Part shown: positions 19,763 through 27,623 of the stretch, one piece after another | Layout of the letters: the number at the start of each line of letters is the position of its first letter | Numbering within the stretch: the stretch's first letter is position 1 | NCBI RefSeq assembly: GCF_004358345.1 | Contig: NZ_CP037952.1 | Location: 3,162,001-3,226,000 of the forward strand | From: Parashewanella spongiae | Lineage (GTDB): Bacteria > Pseudomonadota > Gammaproteobacteria > Enterobacterales > Shewanellaceae | Reading direction: 5' to 3' | DNA: 64,000 nt | The notes under the pieces: model-generated | The model's input: the letters and a program-made list of their open reading frames with translations, nothing else | What the model was told of the DNA's origin: nothing | Databases searched by the model: none | Position numbers and translations under genes: made by a program

Positions 19763-21105
19763 AACGACTCACCGACTTCTTTACTTGAAAGGGATGTACT
19801 CAGTACTACTTGAGCATCCAAAATCTCATACTGATATTGAGGTTGAAGCGTGATTTGGCATAGATATCGTGTTTGATCTGCAGGATCAACTTTCATCAAC
19901 ACTTCACTGGACTTTAAGGGATACCTAGCCATGACAGAATCTTCGCCGTAATCCAATTCACTGATGTATTGCTGCAACCAACGCTCTAAACTCCGTTTGC
20001 AGTCGTTGACGCTATCATAGCCGCCGACTTGATCTCTGGTTTGGGCTTTTATGTAATGCCCAAAACGGCATGCCATTAAGTTTGTTTGCAACATCCCTAA
20101 CACACGATCGGCTTCAGTAGGTGATTTCCAAACGGATTGATTACTAAAAAAGCCTTTTTGTTCTGTTAAATACAAACTGGTGAGCGGTATAAAACCTTTT
20201 TCTGACCAAAAACCATCTTCTTCACTGAAAATATCAACTTTTGCTTTTGTAGGAGTCTGGAATTCTTGATCAACAATAGCACCATAGTGACCTGTTTGAT
20301 TGTATGATCGTAAGAAACCAAACCAACTTATTCTATCGAACTCTCTAATCACGTTAATCGCCATAAGATATGGACTATTGCCCCATAACGCGTTGGTATT
20401 TGTATTACTCTCATTAAACACAAAGCCGGCTGTATGATTTCTGTATGGCCCACGCAAGTAATATTCTGGTAAGACTAAATGCAAAAAACGCGATGAGAGT
20501 TTTTCACGCAATAAGCTCCACGACCGATAGTCATTGCTTTCTAAAATTCGACTGATACGTTTTCCGTCGTGCAAAAGCCTGTTCGGATCATCACCAAAAA
20601 AATATTCATCCACTCCAAGAAGTACCGGACATAAGGCTTTTTCACCTAATTCAGATAACAGTTGTAGTGTGTATAAGTCGTCATAGTCACAGTCGTCGAC
20701 AAATTCAGGGTTAACTTTATGGTCAACAACAAGCAGTCCATAAGGTGTTCCACCTGCTGTATCAAGCTCTTTCGAATAAATTTTTCTAAAAAGCGATGTG
20801 TATTTAATATCAAACGATAAATTTAGATCCGCCGATATGCTGTTCCAATCAAAATCTAATACTTTAATTTTTACACGACGTTGCGAGACAGGGAGTTGAA
20901 CTAAACTCTCCAGCCCAAGCCAGCTGGCTTCTAATCGTTTAAAGTTTTGATCTTGAATTACGGATGATAATTGAGAACTGATCGTGTTATCGAGCAAGGC
21001 AATAAGTTTTACGAGTGTTGCATGAAATCGTGTGTGATCCTGCGCCTGCGCACATTCATTTAACTTTAACCAAAATGGTGCTAAAAAAGGCAAGTCGTTT
21101 ATCAT
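19759..21105 (-). CDS. Second TssC-like sheath protein (TssC paralogue)
   Basis: The 448-residue protein is clearly related to TssC. It shows NFKRLEASWLGLESLVQLPV, then ELDTAGGTPYGLLVVDHKVN, SWFGFLRSYNQTGHYGAIVD and MACRFGHYIKAQTRDQVGGY, each matching a block of the true TssC encoded at 21186. It is diverged in the central region and lacks part of the N terminus. Some T6SS loci carry such a second TssC-like gene, thought to be a sheath or baseplate accessory; its exact role is not settled. It follows a terminator hairpin, so it is probably made at a lower level than TssC. Confidence 0.85.
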   Translation of the reverse strand: MINDLPFLAPFWLKLNECAQAQDHTRFHATLVKLIALLDNTISSQLSSVIQDQNFKRLEASWLGLESLVQLPVSQRRVKIKVLDFDWNSISADLNLSFDIKYTSLFRKIYSKELDTAGGTPYGLLVVDHKVNPEFVDDCDYDDLYTLQLLSELGEKALCPVLLGVDEYFFGDDPNRLLHDGKRISRILESNDYRSWSLLREKLSSRFLHLVLPEYYLRGPYRNHTAGFVFNESNTNTNALWGNSPYLMAINVIREFDRISWFGFLRSYNQTGHYGAIVDQEFQTPTKAKVDIFSEEDGFWSEKGFIPLTSLYLTEQKGFFSNQSVWKSPTEADRVLGMLQTNLMACRFGHYIKAQTRDQVGGYDSVNDCKRSLERWLQQYISELDYGEDSVMARYPLKSSEVLMKVDPADQTRYLCQITLQPQYQYEILDAQVVLSTSLSSKEVGESL

Positions 21106-21142
21106 CTATAACTTCAAATAGTCTTATTAACTCTCAGAAAAA

Positions 21143-21166
21143 CAAGGATGCAAAAATGCACCCTTG
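21143..21166 (-). terminator. Hairpin terminator/attenuator after tssC
   Basis: On the reverse strand a 10-base stem (CAAGGGTGCA / TGCATCCTTG, one mismatch) with a T loop is followed by TTTTT. It lies within the 80 bases between tssC and its paralogue and should end or reduce transcription after the sheath genes. Confidence 0.75.
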
Positions 21167-21185
21167 CAGGAAAACTCGCTGTCGA

Positions 21186-22661
21186 TTAACCCGGAATATT
21201 AGCAACCATACGCAGTGAGGTGCTCAGTTCTTCCATTTGCAACCACGGGCGTAAATAAGCTACAGCCGAATACGCACCTGGACGACCAGCTTGCTCTTCA
21301 ACGGTTACTTTTGCTTCAACCAATGGATGACGAGCTTTTGATTCATTACCAATTGCATTTGGATTGACATACTGATGAATCCAAGTATTCAGCTCTTTTT
21401 CGACATCACTTGGCTCTAGATGCGAACCAATCCGGTCACGTCCCATTACTTTTAAGTACTGGGCAATTCGGCTACTTGCCATCGTGTATGGTAAACGGGC
21501 AGAAATGGCTGCATTAGCAGTAGCATCAGGATCTGTGTATGTTTTCGGTTTATGAGCCGTTTGCGCTCCCATAAATACCGCATAGTTACTGTTTTTATAA
21601 TGTACTAATGGTAAGAAACCTAAATCACTGAGTTCTTTCTCACGTTCATCAGTTAAATTAACTTCTGTTGGGCATTGTTGGATTAAATCACCTGCTTCAG
21701 AGTTATAAGTAAAGTTTGGTAAGTTTTGAACTTTACCGCCATTATCCATGCCACGAATCGCTGTACACCAACCGAATTGAGTAAATGCTTGCGTCATCAA
21801 CAAACCATGTTCATAGGCAGCATTGCTCCAAACAAAATCTTTGTCTGAAGTCACAATCGCTGAGCCATCGGCACGGGTTTCAAGCTCTTCAAAATCAAAC
21901 GATTTAACTGGTACTGAGTTAGCCCCGTATGGAAGACGTGCCATTGTTTTAGGCAGTGTTAATGCAACATAGCGGGAATCATCACTGACTCTAAATGCAT
22001 TCCAACTGGCATAAGCTGGAGAGTCAAACCCTGCGGCAACAGGCTTGCCGTCAGCAAAGGTTGAAAATGATTCAAAATCAAACATGCTAGCATTTGCCGC
22101 AGCAATAAATGGTGAATGAGAAGCCGCAGCTACTTCACCCATGTAACGAAGCAAAGCAACGTCTTCATCGCCGTAACCAAATTCGTAGTCACCAATCAAA
22201 GCACCATAAGGTTGACCACCAGCGGTACCAAATTCTTCTTGGTAAACCATAGTGAAAAAGCGGCTACGATCAATGGCTGGCGCATCCTCAAACTGCTCAA
22301 GCAATTCGTCTTTGGTGTAGTCAGCAAGTTTAATTTTTAGATCTGGGCCTAGTTCACTATTTTTAATCAGTTTTTGTAATCCTAACCAAGTACCTTCTAA
22401 CTTTTGAAAGTCACTATTTTGAAGTACGTCTGATAACTGAGCCGAAATATTACGATCAATTGCTTTAATCGCTTTTTCTATTGTTAGTGTTAAGTTTTTA
22501 TCCCATGTCACAGTGCCATCAAGCGCCTGTGCAGTAAGAATTGATAGTAATTCTTTTGTTGAATCAGCAGGTGTTTGAGCTGTCGCGGAAATAGCACGTT
22601 CAAGAATACTCGTTTGTTCAACGGTTTCTGCTGCTTCTGAAGCTTGTTGTTCAGTAGACAT
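21186..22661 (-). CDS. tssC: T6SS contractile sheath large subunit TssC (VipB)
   Basis: TssC polymerises with TssB into the contractile sheath around the Hcp tube. The 491-residue protein has the conserved segments FQKLEGTWLGLQKLIKNSEL, EFGTAGGQPYGALIGDYEFG, the central FGWCTAIRGMDNGGKVQNLP, and the C-terminal SSRIAQYLKVMGRDRIGSHL. Its start overlaps the tssB stop by one base (TAATG), the usual coupled arrangement. Confidence 0.97.
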   Translation of the reverse strand: MSTEQQASEAAETVEQTSILERAISATAQTPADSTKELLSILTAQALDGTVTWDKNLTLTIEKAIKAIDRNISAQLSDVLQNSDFQKLEGTWLGLQKLIKNSELGPDLKIKLADYTKDELLEQFEDAPAIDRSRFFTMVYQEEFGTAGGQPYGALIGDYEFGYGDEDVALLRYMGEVAAASHSPFIAAANASMFDFESFSTFADGKPVAAGFDSPAYASWNAFRVSDDSRYVALTLPKTMARLPYGANSVPVKSFDFEELETRADGSAIVTSDKDFVWSNAAYEHGLLMTQAFTQFGWCTAIRGMDNGGKVQNLPNFTYNSEAGDLIQQCPTEVNLTDEREKELSDLGFLPLVHYKNSNYAVFMGAQTAHKPKTYTDPDATANAAISARLPYTMASSRIAQYLKVMGRDRIGSHLEPSDVEKELNTWIHQYVNPNAIGNESKARHPLVEAKVTVEEQAGRPGAYSAVAYLRPWLQMEELSTSLRMVANIPG

Positions 22662-23170
22662 TATTCATCTCCCTCTTTTTTCACACCTAACTCTTCAGCC
22701 AAACCTTGGATGGCATCGGCGCTCTGAAGCACTTCTTTTAGTAGGCGTTCAAGATCACGAGAACGATCTGCTTTACTTAATAGAACCTTTAGTTGGTTAC
22801 GGATTTCTACCAAATTTTTGAGAGGTTCGATTTTCTCAACCAGATTCTCAGGATGGAAATCTTTCATTGAGCTGAAGCTAAGATTAACTTCAAACTGGCT
22901 ATCATCATTGGCAAGTTTATTGTCGACTTTAAATGATAATCTAGGATTAACTTGACCCATTACTGAGTCAAAATTGTCTTTATCAATTCCTGTGAACTCT
23001 CGTTCTTCCAAGTCAACCTTTTCTGACTCAGGTTTATGGCCAGAAAAATCACCGATAACGCCAACGACAAATGGCAGTTCTTTGGTTTCTACTGCTCCGT
23101 TTGTTTCCACATCGTAGGTAATGCTAACGCGGTTTTTGCTCACGCGCTTATGTTGTGAATTCAATGCCAT
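22661..23170 (-). CDS. tssB: T6SS contractile sheath small subunit TssB (VipA)
   Basis: TssB pairs with TssC in the sheath and carries the ClpV-sensitive surface. The 169-residue length fits. The N terminus VSKNRVSITYDVETNGAVET is followed by LPFVVGVIGDFSGH, the family signature, and by REFTGIDKDNFDSVM. A charged helical C terminus follows. It is read after the terminator that ends hcp. Confidence 0.97.
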   Translation of the reverse strand: MALNSQHKRVSKNRVSITYDVETNGAVETKELPFVVGVIGDFSGHKPESEKVDLEEREFTGIDKDNFDSVMGQVNPRLSFKVDNKLANDDSQFEVNLSFSSMKDFHPENLVEKIEPLKNLVEIRNQLKVLLSKADRSRDLERLLKEVLQSADAIQGLAEELGVKKEGDE

Positions 23171-23211
23171 GATTAATTCCCATTTACGATACTAATAAAA
23201 GTTAAGATGCT

Positions 23212-23244
23212 AAAAATAGGAGCATCGCAACGGCGAGGCTCCTA
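23212..23244 (-). terminator. Strong rho-independent terminator after hcp
   Basis: On the reverse strand the stem TAGGAGC / GCTCCTA with a further inner CGC/GCG pairing is followed by TTTTT, within the 92 bases between hcp and tssB. It should release most transcripts after hcp. Confidence 0.85.
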
Positions 23245-23262
23245 ACTGTTTTATGTTACTGG

Positions 23263-23781
23263 TTACTTAGCACCAGATAGCAGCTTACCTTGTGGCAAGT
23301 TGTAAGTGACGATGCCACCTTCTTTCACTTCACCGCCTTCAAGCTCGTAGTTGTGTTTCTGTGAAATTTCAGTGTATGAAAGAGATACACTTTCACTAGG
23401 CTGAGAACCATCAGAACCCGTTACGTTGTAAGACACTAAGCGCGCTTGTGTAAGTTTGATTTGGAAATATAACTTTGCACCTGAACCGTCAGCTTCTGGT
23501 TTAGTGAAAGCTATTTCTACTGTTTTACCTTCTTTACCTGGGTTAAATAGGTATGAAAGTAAGTCTTCTGACGCCCCATCAACTTGCTTAGTTAAATTAA
23601 CTTCAGACAATGCCACCATGCCCGCGTCGGCGTTATTACCATTACCGATATCCATTGCAACATTACGCACGCCACCCCAACTATATGAACGAACAGCGAA
23701 CCAACCTGTACCGTCCAAACCTTCAACTGTGGCACCGCCTTTAACATCAACACCATCAATTCGCATATAGATACTAGCCAT
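23263..23781 (-). CDS. hcp: T6SS tube protein Hcp (TssD)
   Basis: Hcp hexamers stack into the inner tube and are exported in quantity. The 172-residue protein begins MASIYMRIDGVDVKGGATVE and has the Hcp1-type pattern SYSWGGVRN, VNLTKQVDGASEDLLSYLF and LTQARLVSYNVTGSDGSQPS, ending with ESVSLSYTEISQKHNYELEG. It lies 34 bases after tssA, is followed by a strong terminator, and so can accumulate above the rest of the operon. Confidence 0.97.
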   Translation of the reverse strand: MASIYMRIDGVDVKGGATVEGLDGTGWFAVRSYSWGGVRNVAMDIGNGNNADAGMVALSEVNLTKQVDGASEDLLSYLFNPGKEGKTVEIAFTKPEADGSGAKLYFQIKLTQARLVSYNVTGSDGSQPSESVSLSYTEISQKHNYELEGGEVKEGGIVTYNLPQGKLLSGAK

Positions 23782-23815
23782 ATATAAGTCCTTACTTCAT
23801 TTATTTATGTTTGTT

Positions 23816-25198
23816 CTACCAACTCAACGCTGTTGATTTAGCAGGGCTCCCATTTTTAGGGTTTTGGTTTATTTGAGTATCAGCTCTTGGAACATCTGAC
23901 ACTGATGCTTCTACAGGTTTTGACCCAATTGTTGCGGCCACATTTGCAACCTTAGAAGCCGCTTTTACACCGCTGGATTGGTTCGAAATTTCAGGTAGTA
24001 ATACCTGATCACTTTGATCCAACCCTGCTGTATTAAAAATTTTGTTGAGAAGACCACCTTCAGGCTCTTCCAGCATTTCTTTAAGTAAATCTGGCAGTGA
24101 CATCCCTCCCCAACGGATAGCCTTTTCGATTAGGAAAGACACAGGACTGTGTGGTTCACTTTGTCGAAAGTAGTCAGAGATCTCTCGCAATTGATGCAAT
24201 GCAACATTTCTATTAATACTATTCATTGCAGCGGTTTGAGACATATTTTGAGATTGTGTCATCATAATCTGCTGCTCCTGTTGAATAGCTTGTGTTTCCG
24301 TTGTAAGTTTTTCACTGCTGAGTTCGTCTTTGCTTACTTCATTTTTTAACTCTGTTTCTGTAGAGGACTCAGTATTCACTGCATTTTCCATTGCAGGCTT
24401 TAATCCAGTAAGGTATTGAATCGCTTTATCAAACTTACCAAGCAGTGTTTTCACAAAGTTAAAATTTGGAGACAATACTCCGGCGCTTTGACAATGTTTA
24501 TCGCAAACTAGAGACATACGGTCGATTTCAACAATTGCTCGTTGCAAATTATTTAATTTTCTTTGAACCGTTGTTCTTTCCGCGCCCAATAACTGAGCGG
24601 CATTTTGTTTGATAAGTCCAATCTCGCCACGACGTTCTGCACTCTGATATTGATAAAAACTAATATCTCCAATTAAAGGCAGCATCAATACTGGCGCGTA
24701 CAATAAGCAGCTTTCTTCACTGTCACCAAGCAATTGAAAAAAGGCTTTTGCTTTTGCTTTTGCCTGTTCGGCCGTATGCTCTTCTATCGAGTCGCCTTTT
24801 AGCTTTTCGATAGGCAGAACCGGATTTAAAACGCCCCAATTCGTGTCAAGCAGTTCTGCGAACCATTCCAGTGATTTTGTAAAACTTGCAACCGTTGAAT
24901 CCATGAAAAGTTGAGACGCTAAAAACCAGCCAATCAGCTCGATATCACGGCTCGATTTACGAAATACTTGTAATAACTCATTGGCTAAAGCTGACCAATT
25001 TTCTGCGTTTTCTTCTTGCAAAACATCAAGTTCATTACCATCAGGGTTTTGACTGAGCTTTCGCAGTGATGTTTGCGCCAAATTAAAGGCATTACGTAGC
25101 TGTCTAAAAGCAGCTTTATCCCCTTTTATGTAATAACCGCAAAATGATTCATCATTGATTGGTTGTAATAGCTCTTGGCGTAAGTCTTCAGAAAACAA
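23816..25198 (-). CDS. tssA: T6SS cap/assembly protein TssA (ImpA family)
   Basis: TssA helps start and guide polymerisation of tube and sheath. The 460-residue protein carries the ImpA N-terminal domain (residues 1-230), with SRDIELIGWFLASQLF, LEWFAELLDTNWGVLNPVLP and SFYQYQSAERRGEIG as recognisable blocks. A Gln/Thr-rich linker follows (about 280-330), then a C-terminal helix pair containing LREISDYFRQSEPHSPVSFL and IEKAIRWGGMSLPDLLKEML, typical of the short-type TssA. Start is TTG at 25198 with AGGAA just upstream. Confidence 0.93.
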   Translation of the reverse strand: MFSEDLRQELLQPINDESFCGYYIKGDKAAFRQLRNAFNLAQTSLRKLSQNPDGNELDVLQEENAENWSALANELLQVFRKSSRDIELIGWFLASQLFMDSTVASFTKSLEWFAELLDTNWGVLNPVLPIEKLKGDSIEEHTAEQAKAKAKAFFQLLGDSEESCLLYAPVLMLPLIGDISFYQYQSAERRGEIGLIKQNAAQLLGAERTTVQRKLNNLQRAIVEIDRMSLVCDKHCQSAGVLSPNFNFVKTLLGKFDKAIQYLTGLKPAMENAVNTESSTETELKNEVSKDELSSEKLTTETQAIQQEQQIMMTQSQNMSQTAAMNSINRNVALHQLREISDYFRQSEPHSPVSFLIEKAIRWGGMSLPDLLKEMLEEPEGGLLNKIFNTAGLDQSDQVLLPEISNQSSGVKAASKVANVAATIGSKPVEASVSDVPRADTQINQNPKNGSPAKSTALSW

Positions 25199-25219
25199 TG
25201 GACATTCCTTACAATTCGT

Positions 25220-26572
25220 TTACGGGTTCATTCCAGCTAATGTTGCTTCTGCACTCGCCTGCCTTGCTCTTGAATCTTTAAATAGACCCGCTTCTGAGTC
25301 ATGCAGTGCTGAAAGTGCAAGCCCTGCTGCCAATCTTTGCTCAGGAGTTTTAATCGCCCATTCTGGGATTACTGCAAATTCATGTCCGTCGAGCAATGCT
25401 TTGCCACCTGTTAACTCATCCAAGCGGGCATTGACGATGCCATCTTTGCTAGTAAATGCGATGCCATAACCATCGATATAATCCTGAACATAGGATCCTG
25501 AAAGTGATTTAAGTTTTTCTATGTAGCTCACACCCTTATCATATTTTTCTTGATACTTTTTCTTATGAACATCAGGGTTATTCAATGCATCTCCCGAGCT
25601 CAATAACTGAAGAAACTTTTGTGGATGCGCAACAAAGCCAGACCCCATTACCATTGCAGCTATAACCGGAGTAGTAACGACAACATTCTGAAACCAATAC
25701 GAAAATTCTTTATGATTATTGATAAGCGCCGTTGCATCTCCTCGACGATCCCATTCCTTACTTGCCTTATTCAGCACTCGTTTAACTAATGCGAATTGGA
25801 CAAGTCTATCTAAGGCATCAACAATGCGTTCAAGTATTCCTGTCACCAAACTAACAATAGAGCCTGCTCCTCCTGCAGCGTCACCAGCAGCTTCAAGCCC
25901 TATGCTTGTCATTCCTAATGCTGTAGATTTAACTCCACCAGCAATTCCTGTAATAGAATGACGCGCAAGCGCGTTAGCAATTATTGAAGGGTGCCCTCCT
26001 AGTAATTCAACACCTCGTCCAGCGTATAACTGAGTCACTAAATCTTTCGATTTTAAAATCGCCTGTTTAACGCCTGAATAAATATCAGCGGCACTTTGCA
26101 AATAGCCAAGCCCTGGAATTAAAGACGATAAATCTCCTGCAAATTCAGAAACAAGAAACATTCCAAACTCAGTTACCCATTCGGCAGAACCAAGTATTGC
26201 ACCGTGAACTGACTTTACTTTTTCAATCAATTCGTGAAAAAAGTTAGATAACATCCCTTTAATTTTTTCAATTACTGCTGAAGTTGCCTCACCGATCACT
26301 GAAACACCGCTAACAAACTTTTTACCTGCAGCCGATTTTTTCAATAACTTTGCGGCAAAATTTTTCGCATCTGTTAAAGGTTCGGTATTGATTACAAAAC
26401 TATCAACTAATGGAAGCGAAATAGAAACTTTGGCCATGTCTGTCTTCGCAAGAAAGTACATTGCTCCATATCTTGCATCAGCCATGCTTTTTAACTGAGC
26501 TTCTACTGCTGAATTATCAGCATTACCAAATAAAGTATTTTTTATACGGCGTTTGAAAACCTTAAACTGCAT
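25220..26572 (-). CDS. Unrecognised 450-residue protein heading the T6SS operon
   Basis: I do not recognise this protein. It begins MQFKVFKRRIKNTLFGNADN and is rich in Ala, Gly, Leu and Lys. The middle (about 200-260) contains small-residue, glycine-rich amphipathic stretches such as SITGIAGGVKSTALGM and LEAAGDAAGGAGSIVSLVTG, which could be membrane-active. A second hydrophobic stretch, VVVTTPVIAAMVMGSGFVA, lies further on. No signal peptide and no catalytic motif is visible. It is the first gene after the 1-kb divergent promoter region and only 21 bases before tssA, so it is co-expressed with the secretion machine. A T6SS effector, structural accessory or immunity-like factor are all possible. 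The ATG at 26572 has AAGGAA upstream. Confidence 0.7.
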   Translation of the reverse strand: MQFKVFKRRIKNTLFGNADNSAVEAQLKSMADARYGAMYFLAKTDMAKVSISLPLVDSFVINTEPLTDAKNFAAKLLKKSAAGKKFVSGVSVIGEATSAVIEKIKGMLSNFFHELIEKVKSVHGAILGSAEWVTEFGMFLVSEFAGDLSSLIPGLGYLQSAADIYSGVKQAILKSKDLVTQLYAGRGVELLGGHPSIIANALARHSITGIAGGVKSTALGMTSIGLEAAGDAAGGAGSIVSLVTGILERIVDALDRLVQFALVKRVLNKASKEWDRRGDATALINNHKEFSYWFQNVVVTTPVIAAMVMGSGFVAHPQKFLQLLSSGDALNNPDVHKKKYQEKYDKGVSYIEKLKSLSGSYVQDYIDGYGIAFTSKDGIVNARLDELTGGKALLDGHEFAVIPEWAIKTPEQRLAAGLALSALHDSEAGLFKDSRARQASAEATLAGMNP

Positions 26573-27623
26573 ATTAATATTTCCTTAATTAGTAAATGCT
26601 ATTTTATAGAATTGCACTGGCTGTTATATGAAAATGTTGTACAGAGAATCAAATGACGCCCTCTACAGTGTATAATCAAAGTTAAATTAACAGACCTCAT
26701 GAAATACAAATATATTTCATACCACCCCAATATTTCAACATTTATAAATAGAGTTTAAAGTCTATTATCTTTTTATAAGCAACCAATTTGATTTGCGCAC
26801 AAATAAAATATCAAGCAATATGAAACTCAAATAACAGTTGAAAAATTAATGAACTTTTAAAGTGAAGACTTTGATTTTAATTTTACTGTTACGCAACATC
26901 AACCGTCAAGAAAATAGTAAATCGACCCACTGTAAAACAACAACCTGAAATCACAAACCCCAAGCAAGATAACACAAGATGTTGATATTAAAAGAATATG
27001 CCAACCAAGTTAGTCAGAAATTTTATTAACTTAACCCATTATATAATTTTAAAACAAAAACTATATACTTTATAAGATTTTATTTATATCATCCCAATTG
27101 TTAGCTCAACATATATCAATGTTAAACTTACTGTCTTACCAACAAATACAAAACCTTAATTTGCGCACAAATAAAAATAAGAGTAAATATTCAAATTTGA
27201 TTATTTTTCGCTCTATGCTTTGATTGTTTTTGACTCTATATTTTGTTGCCCCAATATTATTCAATATTTTATTATTGCAATTTCTTGACCTACATTTAAA
27301 ATATTAACGTTTAATTTTTATAGCCATTGATATTTTTAGAAATAAAAAACAAATAACACTTATAACTTAACAGTCTTTAACTATCAGGGTAAACGCATGA
27401 ATGTTTTTCGAGAAAAACCGTAGACTTTATAATCCGTCATTCCCGTGAAAATGGGAATCCAGTGACTTTGAGTATTCTAATATAAGGCACTAGATGACCG
27501 ACATACAAAACTGTCGTTATTTCATTGCCTACTTTCGTGGAAATGACGAAATTACCACATGGAGTTGTGCATATATCACTCGTGCGGTTGCACTGATTTA
27601 ACTATTAAGGAAGTTTATAAAAT
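26573..27623. promoter_or_regulatory. Divergent control region between the two T6SS blocks
   Basis: No gene is seen in this AT-rich 1.05-kb stretch. It must hold promoters for the leftward T6SS operon and the rightward vgrG operon. An 18-base sequence ATTTGCGCACAAATAAAA occurs twice in the same orientation (26791-26808 and 27159-27176). Its core TTTGCGCACAAA is a near palindrome and could be a regulator site. I found no convincing sigma-54 box. The part nearest vgrG (about 27380-27550) is a dispersed intergenic repeat listed separately. Confidence 0.5.
27384..27545. repeat. Dispersed intergenic repeat, copy A
   Basis: This stretch starts with GGTAAACGCATGAAT, continues with GTCATTCCCGTGAAAATGGG and ends with CCGACATACAAAACTGTCG. 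It matches copy B at about 40114-40415. The inner CCCGTGAAAATGGG hairpin is a REP-like motif common in proteobacterial intergenic DNA. Confidence 0.7.

Noticed and set aside
26573-27623. Sigma-54 promoter for the T6SS operons
   Set aside because: No sequence with proper GG and GC elements at -24/-12 was found.
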